A stretch of 41,076 bases of DNA from RBG-16-57-9 sp964462185 (GTDB lineage: Archaea > Thermoproteota > Bathyarchaeia > TCS64): positions 1 through 41,076 of the forward strand of contig CAYWWV010000011.1 in the NCBI GenBank assembly GCA_964462185.1, written 5' to 3'. Each line of letters starts with the position of its first letter. The stretch's first letter is position 1. This document shows positions 21,259 through 29,284 of this stretch, piece by piece. The position numbers and the translations under genes were made by a program. Below the pieces are notes generated by a model, which saw nothing but the letters and a program-made list of their open reading frames with translations, did not search any database and had not been told where the DNA came from.

Positions 21259-22139
21259 TCCTCGAAGGACAGCTCAACCCAGTCACCAAATTTCAATGGG
21301 AGCCCCCCCTCACCTGGGGGGATGAGTTTGAAGAGGGGCCTCATACTGGGTGTGAGGGTTAAGGATATGCCTAGGAGGGGGTGGCCGTTGGCTGCGAGGC
21401 GGGGCCCAACCCAACGAGCCTTGTGGAAGTTGGTGTAACTATCCACCACCTCGGCTACCCGCCTCCCCATCAACTCCACGAAACCCCCACTGCTTAGCTC
21501 GCCATGTACCCCAAAGTATTTGTAGTAGGGGATACCCCCGTCAAAGACCAAGGGCTCACCCCCATGTTCACCCACCAACCCAATAGCCTCGACGCCTGGG
21601 TCCAACCAAGCATACTCAGAGCACACCTCCACCACACGGCCTTCCACCTTGGAGACTGGGCTCCCAACTATGCCCAGACAGCGCTTCAGCCCTACCCCCC
21701 CTCTCACCCGCAAAGGGCTGGAAACAGGCCTCACCTCAAGGTGTAGGTGAGGCGAGGTCCACCTACCAAAATAGCCTGATCTCAGGGTCACCCCTAAACA
21801 ATCCCCCACCTCAACGGCCTCCCCCGGCTCCACCGAGGGTTCTACGTGGAGAATCTTGGTCACCGTCTCAGGGTTGGAAGCATTCCTAACCAAGATCACG
21901 GCGTCGTGGCTCGAGGCCTTGAAGCCACTTCCAGAGGGAGCCTTCACGCGCCTCACCTCAACCACCTCTCCCTCCACCGGTGAGGGGGCCAACCCGGCAA
22001 AGGGCTCCTCTAAATAGATGTCTACCCCCGTCCCCCAGTAGTGGGCGGGGTAGGGGCTGTTAAAAAAGGCGAACCTGGACTCTACTGGCGCGTATAACTT
22101 GACGCCACCGCCCTCTGCGATAGGCTTGAACCCCTTCAA
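21255..22139 (-). CDS. M23/lysostaphin-like domain protein, degenerate metal site
   Basis: 294 aa. Residues about 30-150 follow the M23 peptidase beta-sandwich: a first strand region AHYWGTGVDIY where the family has H-x-G-x-D, SPVEGEVVEVRRV, KILHVEPSVEPGEAVEVGD, and the H-x-H motif SPHLHLEVRP. The first metal-ligand His is displaced (six residues before the Asp), so hydrolytic activity is doubtful. The C-terminal half is not recognised. Archaea lack peptidoglycan, so this may be a structural or binding version of the fold. The start is a TTG at 22137-22139 with no clear SD; no signal peptide is seen. Confidence 0.7.
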   Translation of the reverse strand: MKGFKPIAEGGGVKLYAPVESRFAFFNSPYPAHYWGTGVDIYLEEPFAGLAPSPVEGEVVEVRRVKAPSGSGFKASSHDAVILVRNASNPETVTKILHVEPSVEPGEAVEVGDCLGVTLRSGYFGRWTSPHLHLEVRPVSSPLRVRGGVGLKRCLGIVGSPVSKVEGRVVEVCSEYAWLDPGVEAIGLVGEHGGEPLVFDGGIPYYKYFGVHGELSSGGFVELMGRRVAEVVDSYTNFHKARWVGPRLAANGHPLLGISLTLTPSMRPLFKLIPPGEGGLPLKFGDWVELSFED

Positions 22140-22230
22140 ATCCAGCTTGGTTAGACACCACTGGTTAAAGGGTTTCCCCCCCCGCGAAAAATGGTTTTAA
22201 AGGAGTACAAGTGTTTAATCTTGAGCCGAT

Positions 22231-22319
22231 TTGGAACCAGCCTTAAGAGGACTAGTCGAGAAGATAATTGACGATGAGCTGAGCCAGGACAAGCTGGAGA
22301 GCAACTATAGGATATTCAG
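22231..22319 (+). CDS. Unrecognised protein, N-terminal fragment running into a gap
   Basis: Thirty codons are visible from a TTG at 22231 (LEPALRGLVEKIIDDELSQD and KLESNYRIF), all helical and charged. The rest is lost in the following gap. A TTTTAAAG element at 22193-22200 is a plausible TATA box about 33 nt upstream, which supports a real start. The family is not recognisable from this much sequence. Confidence 0.5.
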
Positions 22320-22419
22320 NNNNNNNNNNNNNNNNNNNNNNNNNNNNNNNNNNNNNNNNNNNNNNNNNNNNNNNNNNNNNNNNNNNNNNNNNNNNNNNNN
22401 NNNNNNNNNNNNNNNNNNN
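22320..22419. other. True assembly gap of unknown length
   Basis: The flanks share no sequence. A plus-strand gene enters from the left and a minus-strand gene from the right, so at least two C-termini are missing. Confidence 0.9.
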
Positions 22420-22493
22420 GTGAGTATTGGTACACCTTTCCTCAATAGGTGTTCGTAAACCAGCTTGTGTTTCTCCGGGCTCAGATCAGCCAT
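22420..22493 (-). CDS. Unrecognised protein, N-terminal fragment running into a gap
   Basis: From ATG 22491-22493 the minus strand reads ADLSPEKHKLVYEHLLRKGV and then enters the gap. GGGGTGG lies upstream, and the ATG is 27 nt after the stop of the methyltransferase gene on the same strand, so the two probably share an operon. Too little is present to name the family. Confidence 0.6.
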
Positions 22494-22520
22494 GGCGCCA
22501 CCCCGCTTAGAACCCTCGAG

Positions 22521-23081
22521 CTAGTCGGTGTAAGCCCCAGGAATCTTGTATACGTACACTTTGTGGGTGCCTACTCGATACGCTTCCTTCCCAGTTACAG
22601 GCGTCCAATCAGCCATGGGGAAATCGTGGCTCACAACCCGGGCGCCAGCCCTCAACTCTTCCCTGAGCTTGGGCTGGAGCTTGGCATTGCCAGTGGTGGT
22701 TAAGTAAAGAGTCACGATGCTGGCCTCCCTCAGATCGGCCTCCATAAGGTTCCCGAAGTGGACTTGAATGCGGTCTTGGTAGCCACGCTCCCTCACATTC
22801 CTCAGAGCCGCCTCCACCAGGTTCTTCTTCAACTCATACCCCACGGCCCGGTCCACCCCAAACTCTTCCACAGCGGTCAACAATATCCTCCCGTCCCCAC
22901 ACCCAAGGTCATACAAGGTGTCCCCAGGACCAGCCTCAACCAGTTTCAACATCTCTCGAACCACGTTTAACGGGGTGGGGACATAGGGGGCGAGGCTCTC
23001 CGATCCTTCCCCCCAGCCCAAAAGGTTTTGCCAGCTGAAAAACCGGTCCTCTCCGCTCCGAGGCCTCCTTTCCCTGGTCAC
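22521..23081 (-). CDS. Class I SAM methyltransferase, aKMT-like protein lysine methyltransferase
   Basis: 186 aa. The opening PYVPTPLNVVREMLKLVEAG and SAM motif I YDLGCGDGRIL, with the later ASIVTLYLTTTGNAKLQPKL and GARVVSHDFPMADWTP, resemble the broad-specificity archaeal protein lysine methyltransferase aKMT (DOT1-like fold) of Sulfolobus as I recall it. Such enzymes methylate many cytoplasmic proteins, including chromatin proteins, in thermophilic Thermoproteota. The GTG at 23079-23081 is preceded by GGAGG 7 nt upstream. The downstream partial gene is probably co-transcribed. Confidence 0.82.
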   Translation of the reverse strand: MTRERRPRSGEDRFFSWQNLLGWGEGSESLAPYVPTPLNVVREMLKLVEAGPGDTLYDLGCGDGRILLTAVEEFGVDRAVGYELKKNLVEAALRNVRERGYQDRIQVHFGNLMEADLREASIVTLYLTTTGNAKLQPKLREELRAGARVVSHDFPMADWTPVTGKEAYRVGTHKVYVYKIPGAYTD

Positions 23082-23161
23082 AATTAATCCTCCGCAAGAC
23101 TACTATATACATGGTGCTATCCAAATCAGTTTTAACCCCAAACCTATAATCCAGTATTGAA

Positions 23162-23644
23162 ATGGAACTCTCCATCGTAGAGGTCGAGATTCCCGAGGGC
23201 GCAAACGTAATCCTGGGGCAGAGCCACTTCATAAAAACCGTTGAAGATGTGTACGAGGCGCTGGCTAGCAGCGCACCTGGAATCAAGTTTGGCCTGGCAT
23301 TCTGTGAGGCCTCTGGCAAGTGCCTGGTCAGACACGATGGGAACGATGAGGAGCTTCAAAGAGCCGCCGTCGAAAACGCTCTTAGAATCGGCTGCGGCCA
23401 CTCCTTCATAGTCTTCCTTCGTGAAGCTTACCCAATCAACGTTCTCACCCAGCTCAAAGCGGTACCAGAGGTATGCCGGATAATTGCTGCGACGGCAAAT
23501 CCGTTGAAGGTGGTGGTCGCCGAGGACGGCGGGGGTAGAGGGATTTTAGGGGTGATAGACGGCGAGAAGCCCAAGGGGGTTGAGAGCGCGGAGGATGTGG
23601 AGTGGAGGAAGAGTTTTCTGAGGAAGATCGGTTACAAGACCTAA
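23162..23644 (+). CDS. Adenosine-specific kinase (DUF355)
   Basis: 160 aa single-domain protein. The layout fits the archaeal family annotated as adenosine-specific kinase: NVILGQSHFIKTVEDVYEAL (about 15-34), IKFGLAFCEASGKCLVRHDG (about 41-60), GCGHSFIVFLREAYPINVL, VCRIIAATANPLKVVVAE and the Gly-rich GGGRGILGVIDG. The activity is based on a structural study of the family and is not firmly tied to a pathway. The ATG at 23162 diverges from the methyltransferase gene. The 3' end overlaps the convergent adenylate kinase by 4 nt. Confidence 0.9.
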   Translation: MELSIVEVEIPEGANVILGQSHFIKTVEDVYEALASSAPGIKFGLAFCEASGKCLVRHDGNDEELQRAAVENALRIGCGHSFIVFLREAYPINVLTQLKAVPEVCRIIAATANPLKVVVAEDGGGRGILGVIDGEKPKGVESAEDVEWRKSFLRKIGYKT

Positions 23645-24291
23645 TCCAGCAGCTCTCTCAAATGTTCTTCCAGCTTTTCTAGGGGGATGAGGCCTGAGGA
23701 CTCCAATATAGGTACACGCCCCTTGTATCGGTTTAAGAGGGGCATGGTCTTCTCTCGATAAACCTCCAATCGGTGTTTGATCACTTCCTCCTTGTCGTCC
23801 TCTCTTTGGACAAGCTTGGACCCACACTGGTCGCATACCTCGTCTTTCTTGGGGGGGGCTGAGACCAGGTGGTAGACGCTCCCGCATTTGGGGCAGCTCC
23901 TACGCTTGCTCAGCCTCTCTATGATTGTCTCGTCGTCCAGAACCACGTGGATAATGTGTGTGAGGGATATCCCCAGGTCCCGGAGTATTTGGTCCAGCGC
24001 CTTGGCTTGTTCCTCGCTTCTGGGATACCCGTCCAGTATGAAGCCCTGAGCCACATCGGGCTGGCTCAACCGCTCCCGCACCAGGCTGTTAACCACTTGG
24101 TCGGGCACCAGGTCTCCCCTCTCCATGTATCCCTGGGCTACGATGCCTAGGTCCGTTTGATTCCTCGCCGCCGACCTAAGTATGTCCCCCGTGGTGATTA
24201 CTGGAATCCCGTAGAGCTTCGAGATAATCTTAGCCCTCGTGCCTTTCCCCGAACCCGGGGGCCCAAACAAGACAATGTTTCTAACGGTCAA
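23641..24291 (-). CDS. adk: Adenylate kinase with zinc-binding LID
   Basis: 216 aa enzyme interconverting ATP + AMP and 2 ADP. The P-loop is LFGPPGSGKGT, the AMP site includes ITTGDILRSA and FILDGYPRSEEQA, and the LID carries four Cys in CPKCGSVYH and VCDQCGS, the long zinc-type form common in bacteria. This differs from the short archaeal AdkA type and may reflect transfer from bacteria, though several archaeal lineages have it. TTG at 24289-24291 (LTVRNIVLFG) is chosen over longer frames because GGAGGTGG lies 9-10 nt upstream. Confidence 0.93.
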   Translation of the reverse strand: MTVRNIVLFGPPGSGKGTRAKIISKLYGIPVITTGDILRSAARNQTDLGIVAQGYMERGDLVPDQVVNSLVRERLSQPDVAQGFILDGYPRSEEQAKALDQILRDLGISLTHIIHVVLDDETIIERLSKRRSCPKCGSVYHLVSAPPKKDEVCDQCGSKLVQREDDKEEVIKHRLEVYREKTMPLLNRYKGRVPILESSGLIPLEKLEEHLRELLD

Positions 24292-24314
24292 CCCAATCCA
24301 CCTCCACCCCATCA

Positions 24315-24324
24315 CATTAAATAG
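24315..24324 (+). promoter_or_regulatory. Possible TATA box of the small membrane protein gene
   Basis: CATTAAATAG, 28-37 nt before the ATG at 24352, in the 60-nt spacer that diverges from adenylate kinase. Confidence 0.45.
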
Positions 24325-24351
24325 GTTGCTGTGGGAAGTCTTTTGGTTGAG

Positions 24352-24570
24352 ATGGAGGAAGGATTCGCTTTCCAAGCCATGGGACTTCTACTAGTGGTTC
24401 TTGGACTGTTAATGTTCATGTTTCCATACCTCCTCAAGCTGGCTCCCAGCCTGGAGCGCGTACCCTGGTGGATCATCTGGGTATACAGGAGAGACGGATT
24501 CATCTTCGCCACCAGCCCCCTGTTGATACTACTCTCCCTCATCTCATTCCTATACAACCTGCTCAGGTGA
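24352..24570 (+). CDS. Small two-helix membrane protein
   Basis: 72 aa with two hydrophobic segments, QAMGLLLVVLGLLMFMFPYL (about 8-27) and the C-terminal TSPLLILLSLISFLYNLL, joined by an amphipathic loop with SLERVPWWIIWVYRRDGFIF. The W-W-I-I-W-V-Y-R-x-D-G-F core looks conserved-family-like, but I cannot name the family. The ATG at 24352 is used because the longer frame would cross the promoter. The function is unknown. Confidence 0.75.
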   Translation: MEEGFAFQAMGLLLVVLGLLMFMFPYLLKLAPSLERVPWWIIWVYRRDGFIFATSPLLILLSLISFLYNLLR

Positions 24571-24624
24571 AACAAAGTATTAGACAGGCACCCCCCCTCT
24601 GGGATTCAGAGAAAAATAGTCCTG

Positions 24625-26157
24625 GTGGTGAGGGACGGCTGGGGATACTCCGAGGAGAGGAAAGGCAACGCAGTCCTCCTCGGAGACACCCCCAACAACG
24701 ATTTCTACCTGGAGAACTACCCCTGGACCCTATTGAAGTGCACGGGCAACGCCGTGGGCCTGCCCGAGGGAACCCAGGGGGGGAGCGAGCCGGGGCACCT
24801 CACCATGGGGGCCGGGCGAATCGTCTGGCAGCCGCTGGAGGCCATCAATAGAAGCATCAGGGAGGGGGGATTCTGGAGAAACCAAGCCCTGGTAGGAGCA
24901 GTTAAATATGTGAAGAGGACGGGGGGAAGCCTCCACCTCGGCGGCCTGCTGAGCGACCAAGGCATACACGGGACGATACACCACTTATTCGCACTCCTAG
25001 AGCTGGCCAGGAGACACCGTCTCAGGAGGGTCTACATCCACTGTTTCTTGGACGGAAGAGACGTCCCGGAAAGAAGCGCCATCGGGTTTATAGAGGCCAC
25101 CCAGAGGAAGATCCGGGAACTTGGCGTGGGGAGGATCGCCTCCCTAGTGGGCCGGTACTATGCGATGGACCGAGACGAAAACTGGGGGAGGACGAAGCGT
25201 GCATACGATTTGTTGACACTGGGGGAGGGCTTGAAGGCCTTGGACCCAGTTCAAGCAGTCCAAGACCAATATGAGGAAAACCCTGAACTTACGGACTACT
25301 ACTTGGAGCCTGTGGCCATTACCGACCACCTTGGACAACCAGTTGCAACCCTCAGAGACGGAGACGCCTTCATAAACTGGAACTATAGAAGCGACCGAGC
25401 CAGGCAGCTAACATACGCCCTCACCCAGAAAGACTTCCCCCACTTCCATCGCAGGGCCTTCCCCAAGATACACTATGTTTGTATGAGCGTCTACGACAAG
25501 AAACTGGAACTACCAGTGGCTTACCCCCAGGAGCGGGTTAAGAACAACCTGGGTCAAGTCCTGTCCCGGCGAGGAGTCCAACAGCTACGAATAGCCGAGA
25601 CAGAAAAGTACGCCCACGTGACCTATTTCTTCAACAGCCAAGTGGAGACCCCCTACCCCGGCGAACACCGAATCCTGGTGCCAAGCCCCAAGGTTCCCAG
25701 CTACGAGGAGAAGCCAGAAATGAGCGCCTACGAGATAACCGAGAGGCTGCTGCCGGAGATCAGTAAGAGGGTTTACGGCTTTATTCTGGTCAACTATGCC
25801 AACGGGGATCTGGTTGGCCACAGCGCCAACCTGGAGGCGGGGATCAAGGCCGTGGAGGTGGTTGACGAGTGCCTTGGACGTGTGGTCGAGGAGAGCTTGA
25901 AGAATGGATACACGGTTCTCGTCACGGGGGACCATGGGAATATTGAATGTATGCTCTACCCCGATGGAAGCCCCAACCCCAGCCACGGCTTCAACCCCGT
26001 TCCCCTCATACTCATATCCAACGAGGACAGGCTGAAGAGAGCAAAGCTCAGAAAAGGAGGCGGCTTGAAAGACATAGCACCTACAATACTAGGGCTTATG
26101 GGTTTGAATCAGCCGCCTGAGATGACAGGCGTAAACCTGGTATGCGACCCCAGGTGA
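24625..26157 (+). CDS. gpmI: 2,3-bisphosphoglycerate-independent phosphoglycerate mutase
   Basis: 510 aa alkaline-phosphatase-superfamily enzyme converting 3- to 2-phosphoglycerate in glycolysis and gluconeogenesis. Seen: metal-binding DGWG, the nucleophile Ser in GGSEPGHLTMGAGR, LDGRDVPERSA, YYAMDRDENWGRT, NWNYRSDRARQL, NYANGDLVGHSA and TGDHGNIE. This is the long bacterial-type GpmI, not the shorter archaeal ApgM. The 5' end is odd: the conserved first strand (KIVLVVRDGWG) begins before any ATG, GTG or TTG, and an in-frame TGA lies at 24568-24570. The start is therefore GTG 24625, which shortens the strand, or a rare codon such as ATT 24604, ATA 24616 or CTG 24622. Confidence 0.93.
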   Translation: MVRDGWGYSEERKGNAVLLGDTPNNDFYLENYPWTLLKCTGNAVGLPEGTQGGSEPGHLTMGAGRIVWQPLEAINRSIREGGFWRNQALVGAVKYVKRTGGSLHLGGLLSDQGIHGTIHHLFALLELARRHRLRRVYIHCFLDGRDVPERSAIGFIEATQRKIRELGVGRIASLVGRYYAMDRDENWGRTKRAYDLLTLGEGLKALDPVQAVQDQYEENPELTDYYLEPVAITDHLGQPVATLRDGDAFINWNYRSDRARQLTYALTQKDFPHFHRRAFPKIHYVCMSVYDKKLELPVAYPQERVKNNLGQVLSRRGVQQLRIAETEKYAHVTYFFNSQVETPYPGEHRILVPSPKVPSYEEKPEMSAYEITERLLPEISKRVYGFILVNYANGDLVGHSANLEAGIKAVEVVDECLGRVVEESLKNGYTVLVTGDHGNIECMLYPDGSPNPSHGFNPVPLILISNEDRLKRAKLRKGGGLKDIAPTILGLMGLNQPPEMTGVNLVCDPR

Positions 26158-26190
26158 ACCACAGGGGAGGCACTGGTTAGCACCCGCCGA

Positions 26191-26200
26191 ATATTTTATA
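26191..26200 (+). promoter_or_regulatory. TATA box of the CTP synthase gene
   Basis: ATATTTTATA, 44-53 nt before the TTG start, predicting a leader of about 20-25 nt that can hold the GGTAGAAGGG ribosome-binding region. Confidence 0.6.
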
Positions 26201-26243
26201 GTCTAAGGCGTGTGAGAAGGATTATTATTGGCAGGTAGAAGGG

Positions 26244-27866
26244 TTGACCAAGTTCATTTTTGTTACAGGGGGGGTCCTTAGCGGGCTCGGCAAGGGGTTG
26301 CTCACATGTAGTGTTGGCAAGATGTTGGAGGTGAGGGGTTGGAAAGTCACAGCTGTGAAATGCGACCCCTATTTGAACGTCGACGCGGGAACCATGAACC
26401 CCTATATCCACGGAGAGGTGTTCGTCCTGGACGACGGCTACGAGGCCGATATGGATCTGGGCACCTACGAGCGGTTTCTCCAGGCGCCCTTCACCCGTTT
26501 GAACAATATAACTTCGGGGCAGGTTTACCAGGAGGTCATTAGAAGGGAGAGGAAGGGCGGCTACCTTGGGAGATGTGTCCAGATAATCCCCCACATCACC
26601 GATGAGATAAAGGCGAGGATAAGAAAAGTAGCGGAAGGGGGTTTCGACATTGTTCTTGTGGAGATCGGGGGCACAGTGGGGGACATCGAGGGCCTCCCCT
26701 TCCTGGAAGCGGTCCGCCAAATGATCAACGAGGAGAGGCTCCAGGACACTCTACTGATCCATGTTACCCTGGTCCCAGTGCTGCAAGCCGTGGGAGAGCC
26801 CAAAACAAAGCCAACGCAACACAGCGTCCGAGAACTCAGAGCCATAGGCCTCCAACCGGACGTTATCGTCGCTAGAACCGAGTTTGGCCTGTTAGATAAG
26901 GAGCACCAGGAAAAGATTGCAGACACCTGCAATGTGGAAACCAGGGCCGTCTTCAGCAGTGTGAATGTATCCACGCTGTATGAACTGCCTTTGGTTTTGG
27001 AGAGGCAGGGGATGGGTGAACTCCTGGTAGAGTACCTGGGCCTAGAGAAGCGGAAACCCGACTGGGCCCAGTGGGAGGAGATGGTGGCCAGATTCAACAA
27101 GCCAACCGAGACCGTGAGGATAGCCATGTGTGGGAAGTACTCGGAGCTGCGGGACTGCTATGTGAGCGTCAACGAGGCCCTCCGGCACAGCGCGGCGGAG
27201 GTGGGATGCAAGGTGGATATCGATTGGATTGAGACTGAGGATTTCGAGGAAGACCTCTCCAAGACGAAGGCTCTCTCCGAGTATGATGGAGTCTTGGTGC
27301 CAGGGGGCTTTGGCCAAAGGGGGGCTGAGGGAAAGATACTGGCCATCAACTATGCCAGGACCCATGACATACCCTTCCTAGGAATATGTTACGGCTTCCA
27401 GCTGGCCACGGTGGAGTTCGCTAGAAACGTGGCTGGACTCGAGGGGGCCCACAGTACTGAGTGCGTCCCAGAGACACCCCACCCAGTGATCGACCTCTTA
27501 CCCGAGCAAAAAGGGTTGGACTACCTGGGGGGAACCATGAGGCTGGGGGCTAATGAGATAATCCTCGTGGAGGGCAGCCTCATCTCCAAGCTCTACGGTT
27601 GTCGGAGGATCAAGGAGAGGCACCGCCACCGTTGGGAGGTCAACAAGGACTACTACCGGGTGTTGGAGGAAGCCGGGGCCAGGTTCACGGGTGTGAGCCC
27701 CGATAAAGGGCTGAAAGAGGTCTTGGAGGTCCCAGAAAACTACTTCTTCCTGGCCACCCAGTTCCACCCCGAGTTCAAGTCCAGGCCCTGGGCCCCCAGC
27801 CCACCCTACTACGGCTTCGTAAAGGCAGCCTACTCCAAAAAGAAAGGACTGCCTAGACCCTTTTAG
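26244..27866 (+). CDS. pyrG: CTP synthase
   Basis: 540 aa two-domain enzyme making CTP from UTP with ATP and glutamine. The synthetase half has FVTGGVLSGLGKG, KCDPYLNVDAGTMNPYIHGE and LVEIGGTVGDIEG. The glutaminase half (from about 290) has VPGGFGQRG, the nucleophile Cys in FLGICYGFQ and the His-Glu pair in QFHPEFKSRP. Length is normal. The TTG at 26244 is the start. It overlaps the convergent amidohydrolase gene by 14 nt. It supplies the CTP needed by the cytidylyltransferase at 4022-4705 among other uses. Confidence 0.96.
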   Translation: MTKFIFVTGGVLSGLGKGLLTCSVGKMLEVRGWKVTAVKCDPYLNVDAGTMNPYIHGEVFVLDDGYEADMDLGTYERFLQAPFTRLNNITSGQVYQEVIRRERKGGYLGRCVQIIPHITDEIKARIRKVAEGGFDIVLVEIGGTVGDIEGLPFLEAVRQMINEERLQDTLLIHVTLVPVLQAVGEPKTKPTQHSVRELRAIGLQPDVIVARTEFGLLDKEHQEKIADTCNVETRAVFSSVNVSTLYELPLVLERQGMGELLVEYLGLEKRKPDWAQWEEMVARFNKPTETVRIAMCGKYSELRDCYVSVNEALRHSAAEVGCKVDIDWIETEDFEEDLSKTKALSEYDGVLVPGGFGQRGAEGKILAINYARTHDIPFLGICYGFQLATVEFARNVAGLEGAHSTECVPETPHPVIDLLPEQKGLDYLGGTMRLGANEIILVEGSLISKLYGCRRIKERHRHRWEVNKDYYRVLEEAGARFTGVSPDKGLKEVLEVPENYFFLATQFHPEFKSRPWAPSPPYYGFVKAAYSKKKGLPRPF

Positions 27867-29234
27867 ATTCGTAGACCACCTTACCGTCCACTATGGTTAG
27901 GAGGACTTTGATCTCCTTCAGGTCCTCTGGGGGGATGGTTAACGGGTCTTTGTCCAAGACTATCAGGTCGGCCAGCTTCCCAGGCTCTATGCTCCCCAGC
28001 TCGTCCTCGTCCTTCCCCAGGTAGGCACCGTTCCAAGTGTAGACCCGAATGGCATCCATGGGGGAGATGGCTTCCTCCGGCCCCACAACCAGCCCGCTAC
28101 TTGTGCGCCTGGTCACGGCTTCATAGATCTGGACGAAGGGGCTGTAGAAGGTTACGGGGCAATCGCTGTTTCCCCCGGCTATGATCCCCATCTCAATCAT
28201 GGTTTTATGGGGGTGGAGCCACCTGGCCCGGCGTTCCCCGAAGTTCTCCAAGTATTGGTCGCCCAAGCCATACATATACCCAATGCTACTACTGGGCACC
28301 ACCCCCAGCTCCCTCATCTTCTCAAGAGTCTTGGGGGGACACAGGCTATTGTGTTCAATCCTATGCCTCATATCGGGCTTGGGGTTAGCCTCTTGGGCTT
28401 TCTCAATGCACTCCAANNNNNNNNNNNNNNNNNNNNNNNNNNNNNNNNNNNNNNNNNNNNNNNNNNNNNNNNNNNNNNNNNNNNNNNNNNNNNNNNNNNN
28501 NNNNNNNNNNNNNNNNAGGCTCGGATATCTCTCCTCCTGGCGCTGGCGTTGTGGGTGGTGGTGACACCCCACTCTGCGAACTGGTCAACCACCTTTCTGT
28601 AGGCCTCCTTGAGCTCCTCCACCGTGTATTCAGGCACTACCCGCCTCACGGAGTCCACGGCGTTTTCGTACAACAGCCCAGTTAGACGGCCTTGGCTGTC
28701 CCTCTCGAACTCGCCGCCTGGGGGGTCCTCTGAGGACTCGTCTATGCCCGCCAGCTCCAGGGCCTTGCTGTTCACAATGGCTTGGTGGCCCGTGTCGGAG
28801 ATGATGAAAACAGGGTTCACCGGCGAGGCCTCATCGAGCTCCCACCTGGTGATATGCCTCCTCTCCTCCAGCTTGCTGTCGTTGAAGTTCGCTCCCCTGA
28901 TCCATTCCCCGGGTTTAAGGCTGTCTGCTTTCTCTCTAATTAGTCTCAGTATTTCAGGGATGTTTTTAATGGGGGGAGCCCTCAAGTCGAGTTCTAGGAA
29001 CCTGGAGGCTATGTTGCCTGGGTGGGTGTGGCTGTCAATTATCCCGGGCATGGCGGTTTTCCCCCCTAAGTCTATGACCCGGGTTCCAGGCCCAACGGTC
29101 TCACGCACCTCCTCGTTGGAGCCCACCACGAGGAAGCGATTCCCCTGGATGGAGACGGCCTCCACGACAGAGTCATCCCCATCAACGGTGATGACCTTGC
29201 CGTTCACCAGGGCTATGTCTGCTTTAATCCCCAT
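27853..29234 (-). CDS. Amidohydrolase (YtcJ-like, Amidohydro_3), middle lost in a gap
   Basis: The N-terminal part from ATG 29232-29234 has ADIALVNGKVITVDG, the metal-site start PGIIDSHTHPG and WIRGANFNDSKLEE, as in YtcJ-type metal-dependent hydrolases. It runs to about residue 240 before the gap at 28417-28516. After the gap, RHRIEHNSLCPP, GIIAGGNSDCPV and the closing GKLADLIVLDKDPLTIP complete the barrel. Family members run about 530-550 aa, so more than 100 nt is probably missing and the two halves cannot be joined. Substrate specificity is variable in this family and unknown here. It has its own minus-strand TATA box at 29259-29267. Confidence 0.88.
28417..28516. other. True assembly gap inside the amidohydrolase gene
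   Basis: The flanks are not duplicated. The protein halves lie in different frames, which a gap of unknown length explains. Confidence 0.9.
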
Positions 29235-29258
29235 AGTGTTACCTAGAAGACTCGCTGG

Positions 29259-29267
29259 ATAAAATAT
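29259..29267 (-). promoter_or_regulatory. TATA box of the amidohydrolase gene
   Basis: ATATTTTAT on the minus strand, 25-33 nt before the ATG, a leaderless geometry. The gene can thus be transcribed independently of the CapA-like gene upstream. Confidence 0.55.
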
Positions 29268-29284
29268 GTGGGAGGGGGAGCCCA

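Noticed and set aside
28181..29262. Plus-strand open frames in the amidohydrolase region
   Set aside because: Low-complexity shadows of the minus-strand gene, without start signals.
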